A stretch of DNA of 13,766 nucleotides from Clostridia bacterium (GCA_017408325.1 JAFQUW010000070.1:1-13766), one strand, 5' to 3'; shown: positions 6,135 through 13,020, counted from the first letter of the stretch. The notes: a model not told the origin generated them from the sequence alone. A program made the numbers and translations.

Positions 6135-8351
6135 GTGCAAACGAGCGAGAAAAGGGCGAAAAACCGTCTGCAGCGCCGCCTCGATGAACCGCTGGTTGCA
6201 AGCGCCGTCAGTCGGCCGGTTCTGACCCTCTCTCTGCTGTTTCTTTTGTGGACGGCACTGCTTTTTGGCCTGGATACGGAAAAGCGCCTTCTCTTTGCCG
6301 CCTTCGGCCTTGTTTTGTTCGGCGTCTTTTGGGTGTTGACGAGAGGACGGGACGTGGGTGATCTGCATCTGTTTTCCCTTCTTTTGACGCTGTCGTTTCT
6401 TCTTTTGCTTGTCTCGGAGGCGGGCTTCGGTCTGTGGCAGAGTCATCTTGCAAAGCAGAAGGACCGCCTGTTGAGCGAAGATGCGGTTTCTACGGTGAGC
6501 GTCCGGGTGCGGCGTGTGCAAGAAGGGCGCGCTCTCGTGTACGTGACGCAAGCCGATTCGGTTCCGATCGGGGAATTTGCCGTTTGCGACGCCGCGGAGT
6601 TTCTTGAAGGAGAAACGTACAGTGGGAAAGCGGAGTTGTTTTCTCTGAATGCCCGTGTGGGACAGGAGTCGGTGCGCTTCTTCGGACGGGACGTATCGCT
6701 CGGTCTGGAATGGCGGGAGACGGCCGGAACCGGCGGAGAAGTGACGTTGCTTTCCGCGTTCGGAGAGCATCTTTCCGATCTTCTCGCACCGGCGAAATCT
6801 GCGTCGTTTCTGCGGGCGATCTTGCTTTCGGACAAAAGCGGGATCCCTGCGTCGTTTTCACGCACGCTTTCCAGCATCGGTGCCTCGCATTTTCTCGCGT
6901 TGTCGGGGATGCACCTCGGGATCTTGATGTATTCGCTGTACCGGCTGTGTTCGCTCGTTTTTCTCGGGCGGCGCGGGGCGTTGACAGTCGGTTTGCTGCT
7001 GGGCGGGCTGTTTTTGTTTCTCTGCGGCGTTCCGCTTTCGCTTTTGCGCGCCTACGTCATGTTTGCGCTGGCGTTCTTTGCCGAAATTTTGCGTCTGCGG
7101 CAAAATTCGGTGCAGTCACTCTTCCTCGCCGCCGCCCTGATCGTGTTCTTCGACCGTGGGGCACTGTCTGACGTCGGCTTTTTGCTCAGCGTGTCGGCAA
7201 CGCTCGGCATTCTTTTGTTCGTTCCGCTCTGGGAGAAGTCGTTTTCCGCCTCCCGTCTTGCCCGCACGCTCTCTGCAAACGGCGTATGTTCCCGTCTTCT
7301 TTTGCGCATCCTCCGCGCACTTCTTCGGTTGGGCGTCACTTCGGCTTCGGCGCTGACGTTCACGCTTCCCGTTGCGGCGCTGTCGTTTGGGGAAGTGAGT
7401 CTGTTGTCGCCGATCTGGGGCATTCTCCTCATTCCGCTGTTTACCTTGCTTTTGAATCTCGCCTTTTTCTTTTTGCTTTCGTCCCTGCTTTCGCTGCCCC
7501 TTGTCACGGGCGTTCTGGCTTCGCTTTGCGACGTTCTTTGCCGCGCCTTCGCTTCGGTTGCGGAGAGTTGCGCCGAGGTTTCGCCCATGACACAATGGAG
7601 TGCCGAAGCGAGCGTTTTTGCAACGGTGCTCTCGGTGCTGTTTCTCGCAGTCTGTCTCAGGTATCGCGTACCGGCGCGTGTCTGTGCCCTTCTCCTGCCG
7701 CTCTTTTTGGCGGCGGCGACGCTTATGACGCTGTTTCTGCCTTGTTTTTCGCCTGCCCCGCCTTTCGTGCGCTTGTGGGAAGAAAGCGAAACGGCATATC
7801 TGGCGGCAGACGACGGAACCCGACGCATCTGCGTTGTCTCTCCCGCGCCGAAAAAGGATGTGAAAAGCGGCGAAGACGCGCCGCTGTGTGAGGTCACCGA
7901 TCTGATCCTTTTGCCCACGGAACGCGCGGCCGCAGACGTGGTGCGTGCGCTGATCGGTCGCGTTGCAACGGAGCGGCTGTGGATCCCGCGTGTGACGGAC
8001 GAAGACGAGAAATTGTTGGATTTCGCGCTTTCGGATTTTGAGGGGAGCGTCTGTTTTTACGATGCGGGCGACCGTTTGGTCTTTGACGGGATCTGCCTTG
8101 AATGTGCGACGGATGAGACAGGTGTGTCGGCAAGCCTTTCCCTTTCGTCTCGGCGCGTGCTGTTTTGCCGAGCGAAAGAAGAACGGCTTGTTTCGCTCTC
8201 TGGCTTTGACGCGGCGATCCTTTTCGGGGGCGCGACGGCGGATCGGGCGGACGTTCCCGTCTTCTCGCCGGACGATGATTTTGCGCAAACGTCGGACGCC
8301 GTCGTGCTTTTGCCGCCGCAGGGGCGCGTGCAGTTGACGCCGGGCTCTTGA
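6135..8351 (+). CDS. comEC: ComEC/Rec2-family DNA uptake membrane protein with degenerate C-terminal domain
   Basis: The inner-membrane channel through which single-stranded DNA enters during natural transformation. From GTG 6135 the product is 738 residues. It has N-terminal membrane segments, an OB-fold-like soluble part (about 115-210), then the competence domain. That domain contains FLRAILLSDKSGIP near 221 and the hallmark LALSGMHLGIL near 253-263, followed by many hydrophobic segments to about residue 540. The last 200 residues are soluble and occupy the place of the metallo-beta-lactamase domain. The expected HxHxDH-type ligand motif is absent: TDLILLPTERAAAD near 587 stands where it should be. 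Some ComEC proteins lack or have lost this domain, so transport may remain while nuclease activity is unlikely. Co-oriented with yifB 58 bases downstream. No other competence gene is in view, so an active uptake system is not shown. Confidence 0.88.
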   Translation: MQTSEKRAKNRLQRRLDEPLVASAVSRPVLTLSLLFLLWTALLFGLDTEKRLLFAAFGLVLFGVFWVLTRGRDVGDLHLFSLLLTLSFLLLLVSEAGFGLWQSHLAKQKDRLLSEDAVSTVSVRVRRVQEGRALVYVTQADSVPIGEFAVCDAAEFLEGETYSGKAELFSLNARVGQESVRFFGRDVSLGLEWRETAGTGGEVTLLSAFGEHLSDLLAPAKSASFLRAILLSDKSGIPASFSRTLSSIGASHFLALSGMHLGILMYSLYRLCSLVFLGRRGALTVGLLLGGLFLFLCGVPLSLLRAYVMFALAFFAEILRLRQNSVQSLFLAAALIVFFDRGALSDVGFLLSVSATLGILLFVPLWEKSFSASRLARTLSANGVCSRLLLRILRALLRLGVTSASALTFTLPVAALSFGEVSLLSPIWGILLIPLFTLLLNLAFFFLLSSLLSLPLVTGVLASLCDVLCRAFASVAESCAEVSPMTQWSAEASVFATVLSVLFLAVCLRYRVPARVCALLLPLFLAAATLMTLFLPCFSPAPPFVRLWEESETAYLAADDGTRRICVVSPAPKKDVKSGEDAPLCEVTDLILLPTERAAADVVRALIGRVATERLWIPRVTDEDEKLLDFALSDFEGSVCFYDAGDRLVFDGICLECATDETGVSASLSLSSRRVLFCRAKEERLVSLSGFDAAILFGGATADRADVPVFSPDDDFAQTSDAVVLLPPQGRVQLTPGS

Positions 8352-8376
8352 AAAAGACGGCTGTTCGTGTTACACT
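8348..8376 (+). promoter_or_regulatory. sigma-A promoter of yifB overlapping the comEC stop
   Basis: TTGAAA (8348-8353) overlaps the comEC stop codon TGA. A 17-base spacer ending in TGT leads to TACACT (8371-8376), an extended -10 arrangement. yifB can thus be transcribed independently of comEC. Confidence 0.65.
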
Positions 8377-8409
8377 CAAACCGATAATTGTGTATTTTTA
8401 GGAGGAATT

Positions 8410-9942
8410 ATGGTCACGACTACAATGACGGCAGCCCTGTCCGGACTGGACGGATTTGCGGTGACGGTCGAGAGCTTTTCGGCAAAGGGTTCGCTTCCCA
8501 CCATTGAGATCATCGGCCTTCCCGATACCTCGGTCAAGGAAGCACTGGAGCGCATCCACGCCGCCTGCGCCGCAAACGATCTGCCGTTTCACAAGGGGCG
8601 CACGACGATCAATCTCGCTCCTGCAGACCGCAAAAAGGTCGGCTCCTCCTACGATCTGGCCATCCTGCTTTCGCTTCTGAAGCAGAACGTGCTCTCCGAG
8701 ATCGACCTGACGAAGAAATGCTTCATCGGGGAACTTTCGCTCTCGGGTGAGGTGCGTGCCTGCCGCGGCGCACTGCCCTTGTCGCTCGCTGCGTTGAAGG
8801 CGGGCTGTACCGAGATCTACGTCCCTGCCTGCGTCGCCCGTGAAGCGGCGGTCGTGCAGGGGATCACCGTCTACGGCGTGAGCCACATCAAGGAACTTTT
8901 GGCGCATCTGTCGGGTGACGCGCCGCTTTCTCCTACTCCCTTCGAGGGCGTTGAAGCGGCGGAGCGAGCCCGTCCTGCCGTGGACTTTGCGGACATCCGT
9001 GCCCAGTCGCTTGCCAAACGTGCGCTGGAGATCGCGGCCGCCGGAAACCACAACGTGCTCCTCATCGGCCCGCCCGGCAGCGGTAAGAGCTTGCTCGCAA
9101 ACGCGATGTGCTCCATCCTGCCCGAAATGACCTTTGAAGAGATGGTCGAGGCGACGAAGATCTATTCCGTCAGCGGTCTTTTGCACGAGGGTGAGGCGTT
9201 GATCACGACGCGCCCGTTCCGCTCGCCGCACCACACGACGTCCCCCGCCGGACTTGCGGGCGGCGGCACGATTCCGGCTCCGGGTGAGATTTCGCTTGCC
9301 TCGGGCGGCGTGCTGTTTTTGGACGAGCTTCCCGAGTTTGACAAACGTGCGTTGCAGATCTTGCGTCAGCCGATGGAGGAGCACACGGTGACCGTGACCC
9401 GCGTCGGCGGAAAATTGACCTTCCCTGCGGATTTTATGCTCGTTTGTGCGATGAATCCGTGCCCCTGCGGTTACTACGGATCACCCGACCACGTCTGCAC
9501 CTGTACCCCCGCCGCGATCGAACGCTATCAGGCGAAGATCTCGGGCCCCTTGCTTGACCGCATCGACCTGCAGATCGAGGTGCCTGCCGTGACCTTCGGA
9601 GAGATCACCGCAGGGCGTGACGCCATGACCTCGGAGAGCGTGAGAAAACGCGTCAACGCGGCGCGCAAATTTGCCGCCCGACGCTTGAAGAGCGTCGGCG
9701 CGACCTCGAACGGTCGCCTGACGGGAGAGGAGACCAAACAGCTCTGCGTCTACACCGACGAGGCGCGCGAGATCCTTTCGCAGGCGTTTGAACGCCTCGG
9801 ACTCTCCGCACGCGGCTACGACCGCATCCTGCGCGTTGCCCGTACCATCGCCGACCTCGAGGAGAGCGAGCTCATCGAGGCACCGCATATCCTGGAGGCG
9901 ATCCAACTGCGCGCCCTTGACCGCAAATATTTCGAGCATTGA
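8410..9942 (+). CDS. comM: YifB/ComM-family Mg-chelatase-like AAA+ ATPase
   Basis: A 510-residue AAA+ ATPase of the YifB/ComM family. In Gram-negative bacteria ComM is a hexameric branch-migration helicase that extends heteroduplex during natural transformation; the role in Bacillota is unproven. An N-terminal ribosomal S5/Lon-like domain (about 20-165) is followed by the ATPase. That has Walker A GPPGSGKS at 220-227, the family stretch RPFRSPHHTTS at 268-278, Walker B VLFLDE at 301-306, sensor AMNPCPCG at 347-354 and likely arginine finger Arg384 in LLDRIDL. Cys351, Cys353, Cys363 and Cys365 form a cluster typical of the family that may bind zinc. A C-terminal helical domain covers about 410-505. 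AGGAGG stands four bases before the ATG, slightly close but strong. It follows comEC with its own promoter and ends at tandem terminators. Confidence 0.94.
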   Translation: MVTTTMTAALSGLDGFAVTVESFSAKGSLPTIEIIGLPDTSVKEALERIHAACAANDLPFHKGRTTINLAPADRKKVGSSYDLAILLSLLKQNVLSEIDLTKKCFIGELSLSGEVRACRGALPLSLAALKAGCTEIYVPACVAREAAVVQGITVYGVSHIKELLAHLSGDAPLSPTPFEGVEAAERARPAVDFADIRAQSLAKRALEIAAAGNHNVLLIGPPGSGKSLLANAMCSILPEMTFEEMVEATKIYSVSGLLHEGEALITTRPFRSPHHTTSPAGLAGGGTIPAPGEISLASGGVLFLDELPEFDKRALQILRQPMEEHTVTVTRVGGKLTFPADFMLVCAMNPCPCGYYGSPDHVCTCTPAAIERYQAKISGPLLDRIDLQIEVPAVTFGEITAGRDAMTSESVRKRVNAARKFAARRLKSVGATSNGRLTGEETKQLCVYTDEAREILSQAFERLGLSARGYDRILRVARTIADLEESELIEAPHILEAIQLRALDRKYFEH

Positions 9943-9953
9943 TGCGCTTTTTC

Positions 9954-9983
9954 GTTCTTTCTTTTCACGAGAAAAGAAAGAAC
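9954..9983 (+). repeat. 13-bp perfect purine/pyrimidine hairpin after yifB
   Basis: GTTCTTTCTTTTC (9954-9966), loop ACGA and GAAAAGAAAGAAC (9971-9983) form a perfect 13-bp stem 11 bases beyond the yifB stop. Flanking CGCTTTT upstream can pair further with AAAAGCG downstream (9989-9995) after an internal loop. It has no T-run of its own and leads into the direct repeat. Confidence 0.75.
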
Positions 9984-10059
9984 CAAAGAAAAGCGAAACG
10001 AAGAAAAGAAACGAAAGATGACGTCAGCAGAAAACGCGCCCAAGCGACGGGCGCGTTTT
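9963..10059 (+). repeat. 97-bp direct repeat, copy 1
   Basis: Matches 10087-10183 at 96 of 97 positions (G at 10030 versus A at 10154), with an offset of 124. It consists of an A/G-rich part (9963-10017), a GATGACGTCAGCA stretch and a GC-rich terminator hairpin. Confidence 0.95.
10031..10059 (+). terminator. terminator-like hairpin in repeat copy 1
   Basis: AAAACGCGCCC and GGGCGCGTTTT form an 11-bp perfect stem around the loop AAGCGAC. Only four T residues follow on the plus strand, so termination may be partial. Confidence 0.6.
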
Positions 10060-10086
10060 GGCGTATCGGGCGAAAAACCGCGGTAC

Positions 10087-10183
10087 TTTCACGAGAAAAG
10101 AAAGAACCAAAGAAAAGCGAAACGAAGAAAAGAAACGAAAGATGACGTCAGCAAAAAACGCGCCCAAGCGACGGGCGCGTTTT
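10087..10183 (+). repeat. 97-bp direct repeat, copy 2
   Basis: Near-identical to 9963-10059. It lacks the left arm of the purine/pyrimidine hairpin, which suggests a tandem duplication of a 124-bp unit that did not include the whole first stem. Confidence 0.95.
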
Positions 10184-10185
10184 TT
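10153..10185 (+). terminator. strong intrinsic terminator of yifB
   Basis: AAAAAACGCGCCC (10153-10165) pairs perfectly with GGGCGCGTTTTTT (10173-10185) around a 7-base loop, with T-runs on both strands. It is suited to end yifB transcripts and could also stop minus-strand transcription. Confidence 0.85.
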
Positions 10186-10230
10186 CTCGATGTTGATTCT
10201 ATGAAATTGCAAACAGGAGTATTGATCAAC

Positions 10231-10269
10231 AAAAAACGCAAACGGCACCCGCGGTTTGGGTGCCGTTTG
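10231..10269 (-). terminator. intrinsic terminator of the repressor-rsmA operon
   Basis: CAAACGGCACCC (10239-10250) and GGGTGCCGTTTG (10258-10269) form a perfect 12-bp stem with a 7-base loop. On the minus strand it is followed by CGTTTTTT, a classical terminator about 90 bases beyond the rsmA stop. Confidence 0.85.
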
Positions 10270-10298
10270 TGTGTGACGTTTGAAGTCTGTGTTTTTTT

Positions 10299-10349
10299 GC
10301 TTTCGCTTTTTTCTTTGCTCCTTTCTTTTTTCTTGAAAAAAGAAAGGAG
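10299..10349 (-). repeat. diverged inverted third copy of the repeat module after rsmA
   Basis: On the minus strand, 12 bases beyond the rsmA stop, a pyrimidine/purine hairpin (arms 10349-10335 and 10332-10318, 15 complementary positions) is followed by CAAAGAAAAAAGCGAAAGC (10317-10299). The equivalent in copy 1 is CAAAGAAAAGCGAAAC after its own hairpin. The terminator at 10231-10269 then occupies the same relative place as the GC-rich hairpins of copies 1 and 2. Confidence 0.6.
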
Positions 10350-10361
10350 GATCAAGGCGAA

Positions 10362-11225
10362 TCATTCTTTCACAAGCGCGTCGGCGAGGGCGCAAAATTC
10401 GGGAAGACCGAGCGTTTCTCCGCGACGTGAGGGATCGATTCCGGCCGTCTCGAGTGCTTCGGAGATCTCCTCCTTGGTGCGTCCGAGCGCGGAGGTGAGG
10501 CAGTTGTAGACGGTCTTTCTGCGCGCGGAGAACGCGGCGCGAATGACCGAAAAAAAGAGTGCTTCGTTGTTCGGATGTACGGGTTTTTCCTTGTGCGGTG
10601 TGATGCGGATCACCGTTGAGACGACGGTGGGACGCGGATAGAAGTTTGCCTCCTTGACGTCGAAGAGACGCTTGACCTCTCCGTAGTAGGCAAGGTAGGC
10701 GGACAGCGATCCGTAGGATTCGTCTCCCACCTGCGCGGCGAAACGACACGCCGCCTCCTTTTGCACCATCAGAGTCAGGCTCTCAAAGGGGAGCTTGGAC
10801 TCCACGAGCTTCAGGATCAAGGGGCTCGTCACCGAGTAGGGGAGGTTGGCGCACACGGCGAGTTTCTCTCCCTTTTGCTGTGCGAGTCGCGCGGCAAAAT
10901 CGCTCTCGAGCGCGTCCTCGTTGTAAAGCGTGACGTTCGGACGTTCGGCGAGGTTTTCAGAGAGCCACGGAAAGATCCCGCGGTCGATCTCCAGACAGAC
11001 TACGCGGTCGTATTTTTCCGAAAGGCGAAGAGTCAGCGCGCCGATCCCGGGGCCGATCTCCAGACAGACGGCAGGATTTTCACAGGTCTCGGCGGAGGCA
11101 GAGGCAATGTTTTCACACACGGCAGGTGAGATGAGAAAGTTCTGGCCGAACTTCTTTTGCATCCGCAGATTTCGCGCGAGAAGTTGTTCCTTGATGTAAG
11201 AGGGGGCGTAGATGGATTCAGCCAA
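10362..11225 (-). CDS. rsmA: 16S rRNA adenine(1518/1519) dimethyltransferase
   Basis: RsmA/KsgA transfers four methyl groups from S-adenosylmethionine to two adjacent adenines in the 3'-terminal helix of 16S rRNA, a late checkpoint in small-subunit assembly. Loss gives kasugamycin resistance in several bacteria. The 287-residue product has the family N-terminal KKFGQNFL at 24-31, SAM-binding motif I LEIGPGIG at 55-62, acidic LEID at 78-81 and catalytic NLPY at 127-130, then the C-terminal helical domain with FSARRKT. The start is taken as TTG 11225: GGAGG at 11237-11233 is seven bases upstream and the encoded N-terminus fits the family. No ATG or GTG is well placed, and the longer open frame would run into the upstream gene. 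Third gene of a probable operon, two bases after the preceding stop, so translationally coupled. It is followed by a repeat module and a terminator. Confidence 0.93.
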   Translation of the reverse strand: MAESIYAPSYIKEQLLARNLRMQKKFGQNFLISPAVCENIASASAETCENPAVCLEIGPGIGALTLRLSEKYDRVVCLEIDRGIFPWLSENLAERPNVTLYNEDALESDFAARLAQQKGEKLAVCANLPYSVTSPLILKLVESKLPFESLTLMVQKEAACRFAAQVGDESYGSLSAYLAYYGEVKRLFDVKEANFYPRPTVVSTVIRITPHKEKPVHPNNEALFFSVIRAAFSARRKTVYNCLTSALGRTKEEISEALETAGIDPSRRGETLGLPEFCALADALVKE

Positions 11226-11227
11226 GT

Positions 11228-12061
11228 TTACGCCTCCGTGGGGGTGTAATCCAGGGTGAAACGGTACTCGGCGGTGCCGTAGTATCCGTCTGCTTCGGGG
11301 TTGGACCAAGTGGCGGAAAGGCAGATGTCGGCTTTGCCGCCTTTTTTGCCCAAAAAGTCTTTCAGATCTGCGATGGTGCCGGTCTTCACGTCGCCGCCGA
11401 CCGTCACCATCAGAGCGGTTTCGTCGGGGTCGTTTGGAACGTTGAATACGGGGAGGACACCGTCGGCTTTGATCGTCGGTTTGGTCTCGGAATGTTCGGA
11501 GGTCTGTTCGGTATCGTCGGCAAGGAAGTAGTGCCAGACGTAGGATGCGCCGACGGTCTTCGTCTCTTCACCGAGCGTGATCGACAGAGGCTGAGGCGCG
11601 GTGGGATAGAGGAAACGGAAGACGGGGTGCACCATCAGTGCCATCGCGTCCTCGGGCTTGAGATTTTTGTAGACGAGGCTTTCGCCGGTCTTCAGAAGCA
11701 CGTCGTTTGCGCTCTCGGAGAAGTACAGCGCAAAGTTTGCGCTGTTGTAATCGTCCGAACAGGTCAAAAGCACCTCGCGGTACTCGGAAATGGGCCGCGC
11801 GGCGGACTTGATCTCCGTCGCGTTCTGAATGGCGGTCATACACAGGACGATCTCTTCGCGTTCGGTGAGTGTTTGCGTCTCGTTCTCTCCGCTCTGCGTC
11901 AGGACGATCTGCTCCACCGTGTCGGCGTTGAGCGTGCGCGCGGAGATGGAGAGGAAGAAATAGACGGCCAAAAACAGGGGGATGAGAAGGAAAATGCCGA
12001 GAAAGGCCTTTTTTCTGCGGCGTCGTTGTTCGCGCACCTCGCGCTGGTTGATGTGAGCCAT
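11228..12061 (-). CDS. unrecognised single-pass membrane-anchored protein
   Basis: I do not recognise a function. The 277-residue product begins with a charged cytoplasmic tail rich in arginine and lysine (residues 7-18), then one hydrophobic segment at 19-39, which predicts an N-in, C-out topology with about 235 residues outside the membrane. No lipobox, catalytic motif or peptidase signature is visible. The outer part seems to hold two beta-rich regions separated by an acidic Ser/Thr-rich linker (about 180-197). The last region, with TATWSNP-like and YYGTAEYRFTLDY-like features near 251-272, recalls the non-catalytic sensor domains found next to M23 peptidases in Clostridia, but that comparison is from memory and uncertain. 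AAGGGG six bases before the ATG is the ribosome site. It lies 37 bases after the S24 repressor gene and two bases before rsmA. Confidence 0.85.
   Translation of the reverse strand: MAHINQREVREQRRRRKKAFLGIFLLIPLFLAVYFFLSISARTLNADTVEQIVLTQSGENETQTLTEREEIVLCMTAIQNATEIKSAARPISEYREVLLTCSDDYNSANFALYFSESANDVLLKTGESLVYKNLKPEDAMALMVHPVFRFLYPTAPQPLSITLGEETKTVGASYVWHYFLADDTEQTSEHSETKPTIKADGVLPVFNVPNDPDETALMVTVGGDVKTGTIADLKDFLGKKGGKADICLSATWSNPEADGYYGTAEYRFTLDYTPTEA
11233..11237 (-). promoter_or_regulatory. Shine-Dalgarno of rsmA inside the upstream coding region
   Basis: GGAGG spans the last codons of the membrane-protein gene, seven bases before TTG 11225. This placement decides the rsmA start and implies coupling of the two genes. 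Confidence 0.7.
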
Positions 12062-12098
12062 GGTAGCCCCTTTCGTGTGTCAGTTTCGGTCGTTTGAT

Positions 12099-12818
12099 TT
12101 AAAACAGCACTCGTCCCACGACGCGCAGGTCGTCGTCCTCCAGGACGCCGATGGGCGCGTAGCGCGGGTTTTCCGAGAGGAGGAAACAGCGTCTGCCGCT
12201 GCGGTCGAGTTTTTTGCACAGAGCCTCGCCGTTGAGCAGGAAAATGCCGATCTGTCCTTCCAGAACGGCTTCCTGCTGCTTGATCCAGACGATCGAGCCG
12301 TCGGAGATGACGGGCTCCATGCTGTCGCCGCTGATGCGGATGCCGAAGTCGGCTTCCGTGGGCGCGCCGTCGGCGTTCTGCCAGGTGTAGTCCTCGGAAA
12401 ACAATGGCAAGGCGGCACCTGCCGCGGCAGGGAAGTCGTAGACCTTCAGGCGGCGCACGGGCGCGAAGACCTCTTCGGGTACGGCGAGCGGCTCGCACTG
12501 CTCGGACTCGAAATTCATCAGCGTCTGCACCGCTGCTTTTCCGCGCAGATCCAGCGTGCGCCAGAGCTTGATGATCTCGCGTTCGGCGGAGTTGAGCGCG
12601 TCGGAAGAGGCGCGGGCACCTTCGTCAAAAACGAGTTCCTCTACGCTCGTTCCGAGGATCTCGGCGATGCGGAGCATACACTCCATCCGCTTTTGATCGC
12701 TCGTGCGTTTGAGCATGCTGTCAAGGGTAGTATAAGGGATGTCGGCGGCTTTTGCAAGTTGTGCTTTGGTCAGTTGCATCTCTTGCATGCGCTCGACGAT
12801 CTTTTCGTTGAAAGTCAT
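12099..12818 (-). CDS. XRE-type helix-turn-helix, S24 (LexA/CI-like) self-cleaving repressor
   Basis: A transcriptional repressor that should inactivate itself by autoproteolysis, typically when RecA filaments or another stress signal appear. The 239-residue product has an N-terminal XRE/CI helix-turn-helix (about 5-62; LTKAQLAKAADIPYTTLDSM) and a C-terminal S24 domain (about 125-239). In the latter, Ser166 lies in GDSMEP, the general base is probably Lys202 in LCKKL, and the likely scissile bond is Ala133-Gly134 in the FPAAAG stretch. The XRE domain distinguishes it from true LexA, which has a winged helix; HdiR of Lactococcus is a comparable type. ATG 12818 has GAGG eight bases upstream and gives the correct domain start; the open frame extends much further but through the promoter. 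First gene of an operon with a membrane protein and rsmA. No phage genes flank it, so it looks like a chromosomal regulator. Targets are unknown; autoregulation is likely. Confidence 0.92.
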   Translation of the reverse strand: MTFNEKIVERMQEMQLTKAQLAKAADIPYTTLDSMLKRTSDQKRMECMLRIAEILGTSVEELVFDEGARASSDALNSAEREIIKLWRTLDLRGKAAVQTLMNFESEQCEPLAVPEEVFAPVRRLKVYDFPAAAGAALPLFSEDYTWQNADGAPTEADFGIRISGDSMEPVISDGSIVWIKQQEAVLEGQIGIFLLNGEALCKKLDRSGRRCFLLSENPRYAPIGVLEDDDLRVVGRVLF

Positions 12819-12853
12819 AACGTTGTCCTCAAAGGTGGGCATCTGTTGGGGGT

Positions 12854-12882
12854 AGTATAGCAGAACTTTGTCGATTTGTAAA
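12854..12882 (-). promoter_or_regulatory. sigma-A promoter of the repressor-rsmA operon
   Basis: On the minus strand TTTACA (12882-12877), exactly 17 bases, then TATACT (12859-12854) preceded by TGC, an extended -10. This is a strong match. The predicted leader is about 30 bases. Confidence 0.8.
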
Positions 12883-12917
12883 GAAAAAATTATGAAAAAG
12901 CGTAAAAAACTCGAATA

Positions 12918-12928
12918 TTTTGTCAAAA
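12918..12928. promoter_or_regulatory. candidate operator palindrome between divergent promoters
   Basis: TTTTG-T-CAAAA is an 11-bp perfect palindrome almost midway between the repressor and rsmD promoters. Nearby are a TTTGTAAA pair (12875-12882 and 12954-12961) and a tandem 8-mer GAAAAATG (12935-12950). These may be repressor sites or just AT-rich promoter DNA. Confidence 0.25.
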
Positions 12929-12969
12929 AATACCGAAAAATGGAAAAATGCGGTTTGTAAAAATCGGTG

Positions 12970-12998
12970 TGGAAATTTCCGAGCAGATGTGCTACAAT
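12970..12998 (+). promoter_or_regulatory. promoter of rsmD-coaD
   Basis: TGGAAA (12970-12975), 17 bases, then TACAAT (12993-12998) preceded by TGC. Transcription would start near 13005. Confidence 0.65.
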
Positions 12999-13020
12999 AT
13001 AGAAGTAAAGTAGAGATCCG

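Noticed and set aside
5838..6770. 310-codon N-terminal extension of the EF-G2-like gene
   Set aside because: The extension crosses its own consensus promoter and comEC on the other strand; the GTPase family starts at 5837.
9963..10183. CRISPR array
   Set aside because: Only two long copies with a 27-base gap, unequal flanks and no cas genes; the units contain terminators.
10018..10509. 163-codon plus-strand open frame across the repeat gap, with Lys/Arg-rich repeats
   Set aside because: It spans several terminator hairpins and the 3' end of rsmA; the peptide repeat is a by-product of the 97-bp DNA repeat.
12099..12818. S24 repressor as a sign of a prophage
   Set aside because: No integrase, cro, structural genes or att-like repeats nearby; neighbours are housekeeping genes.
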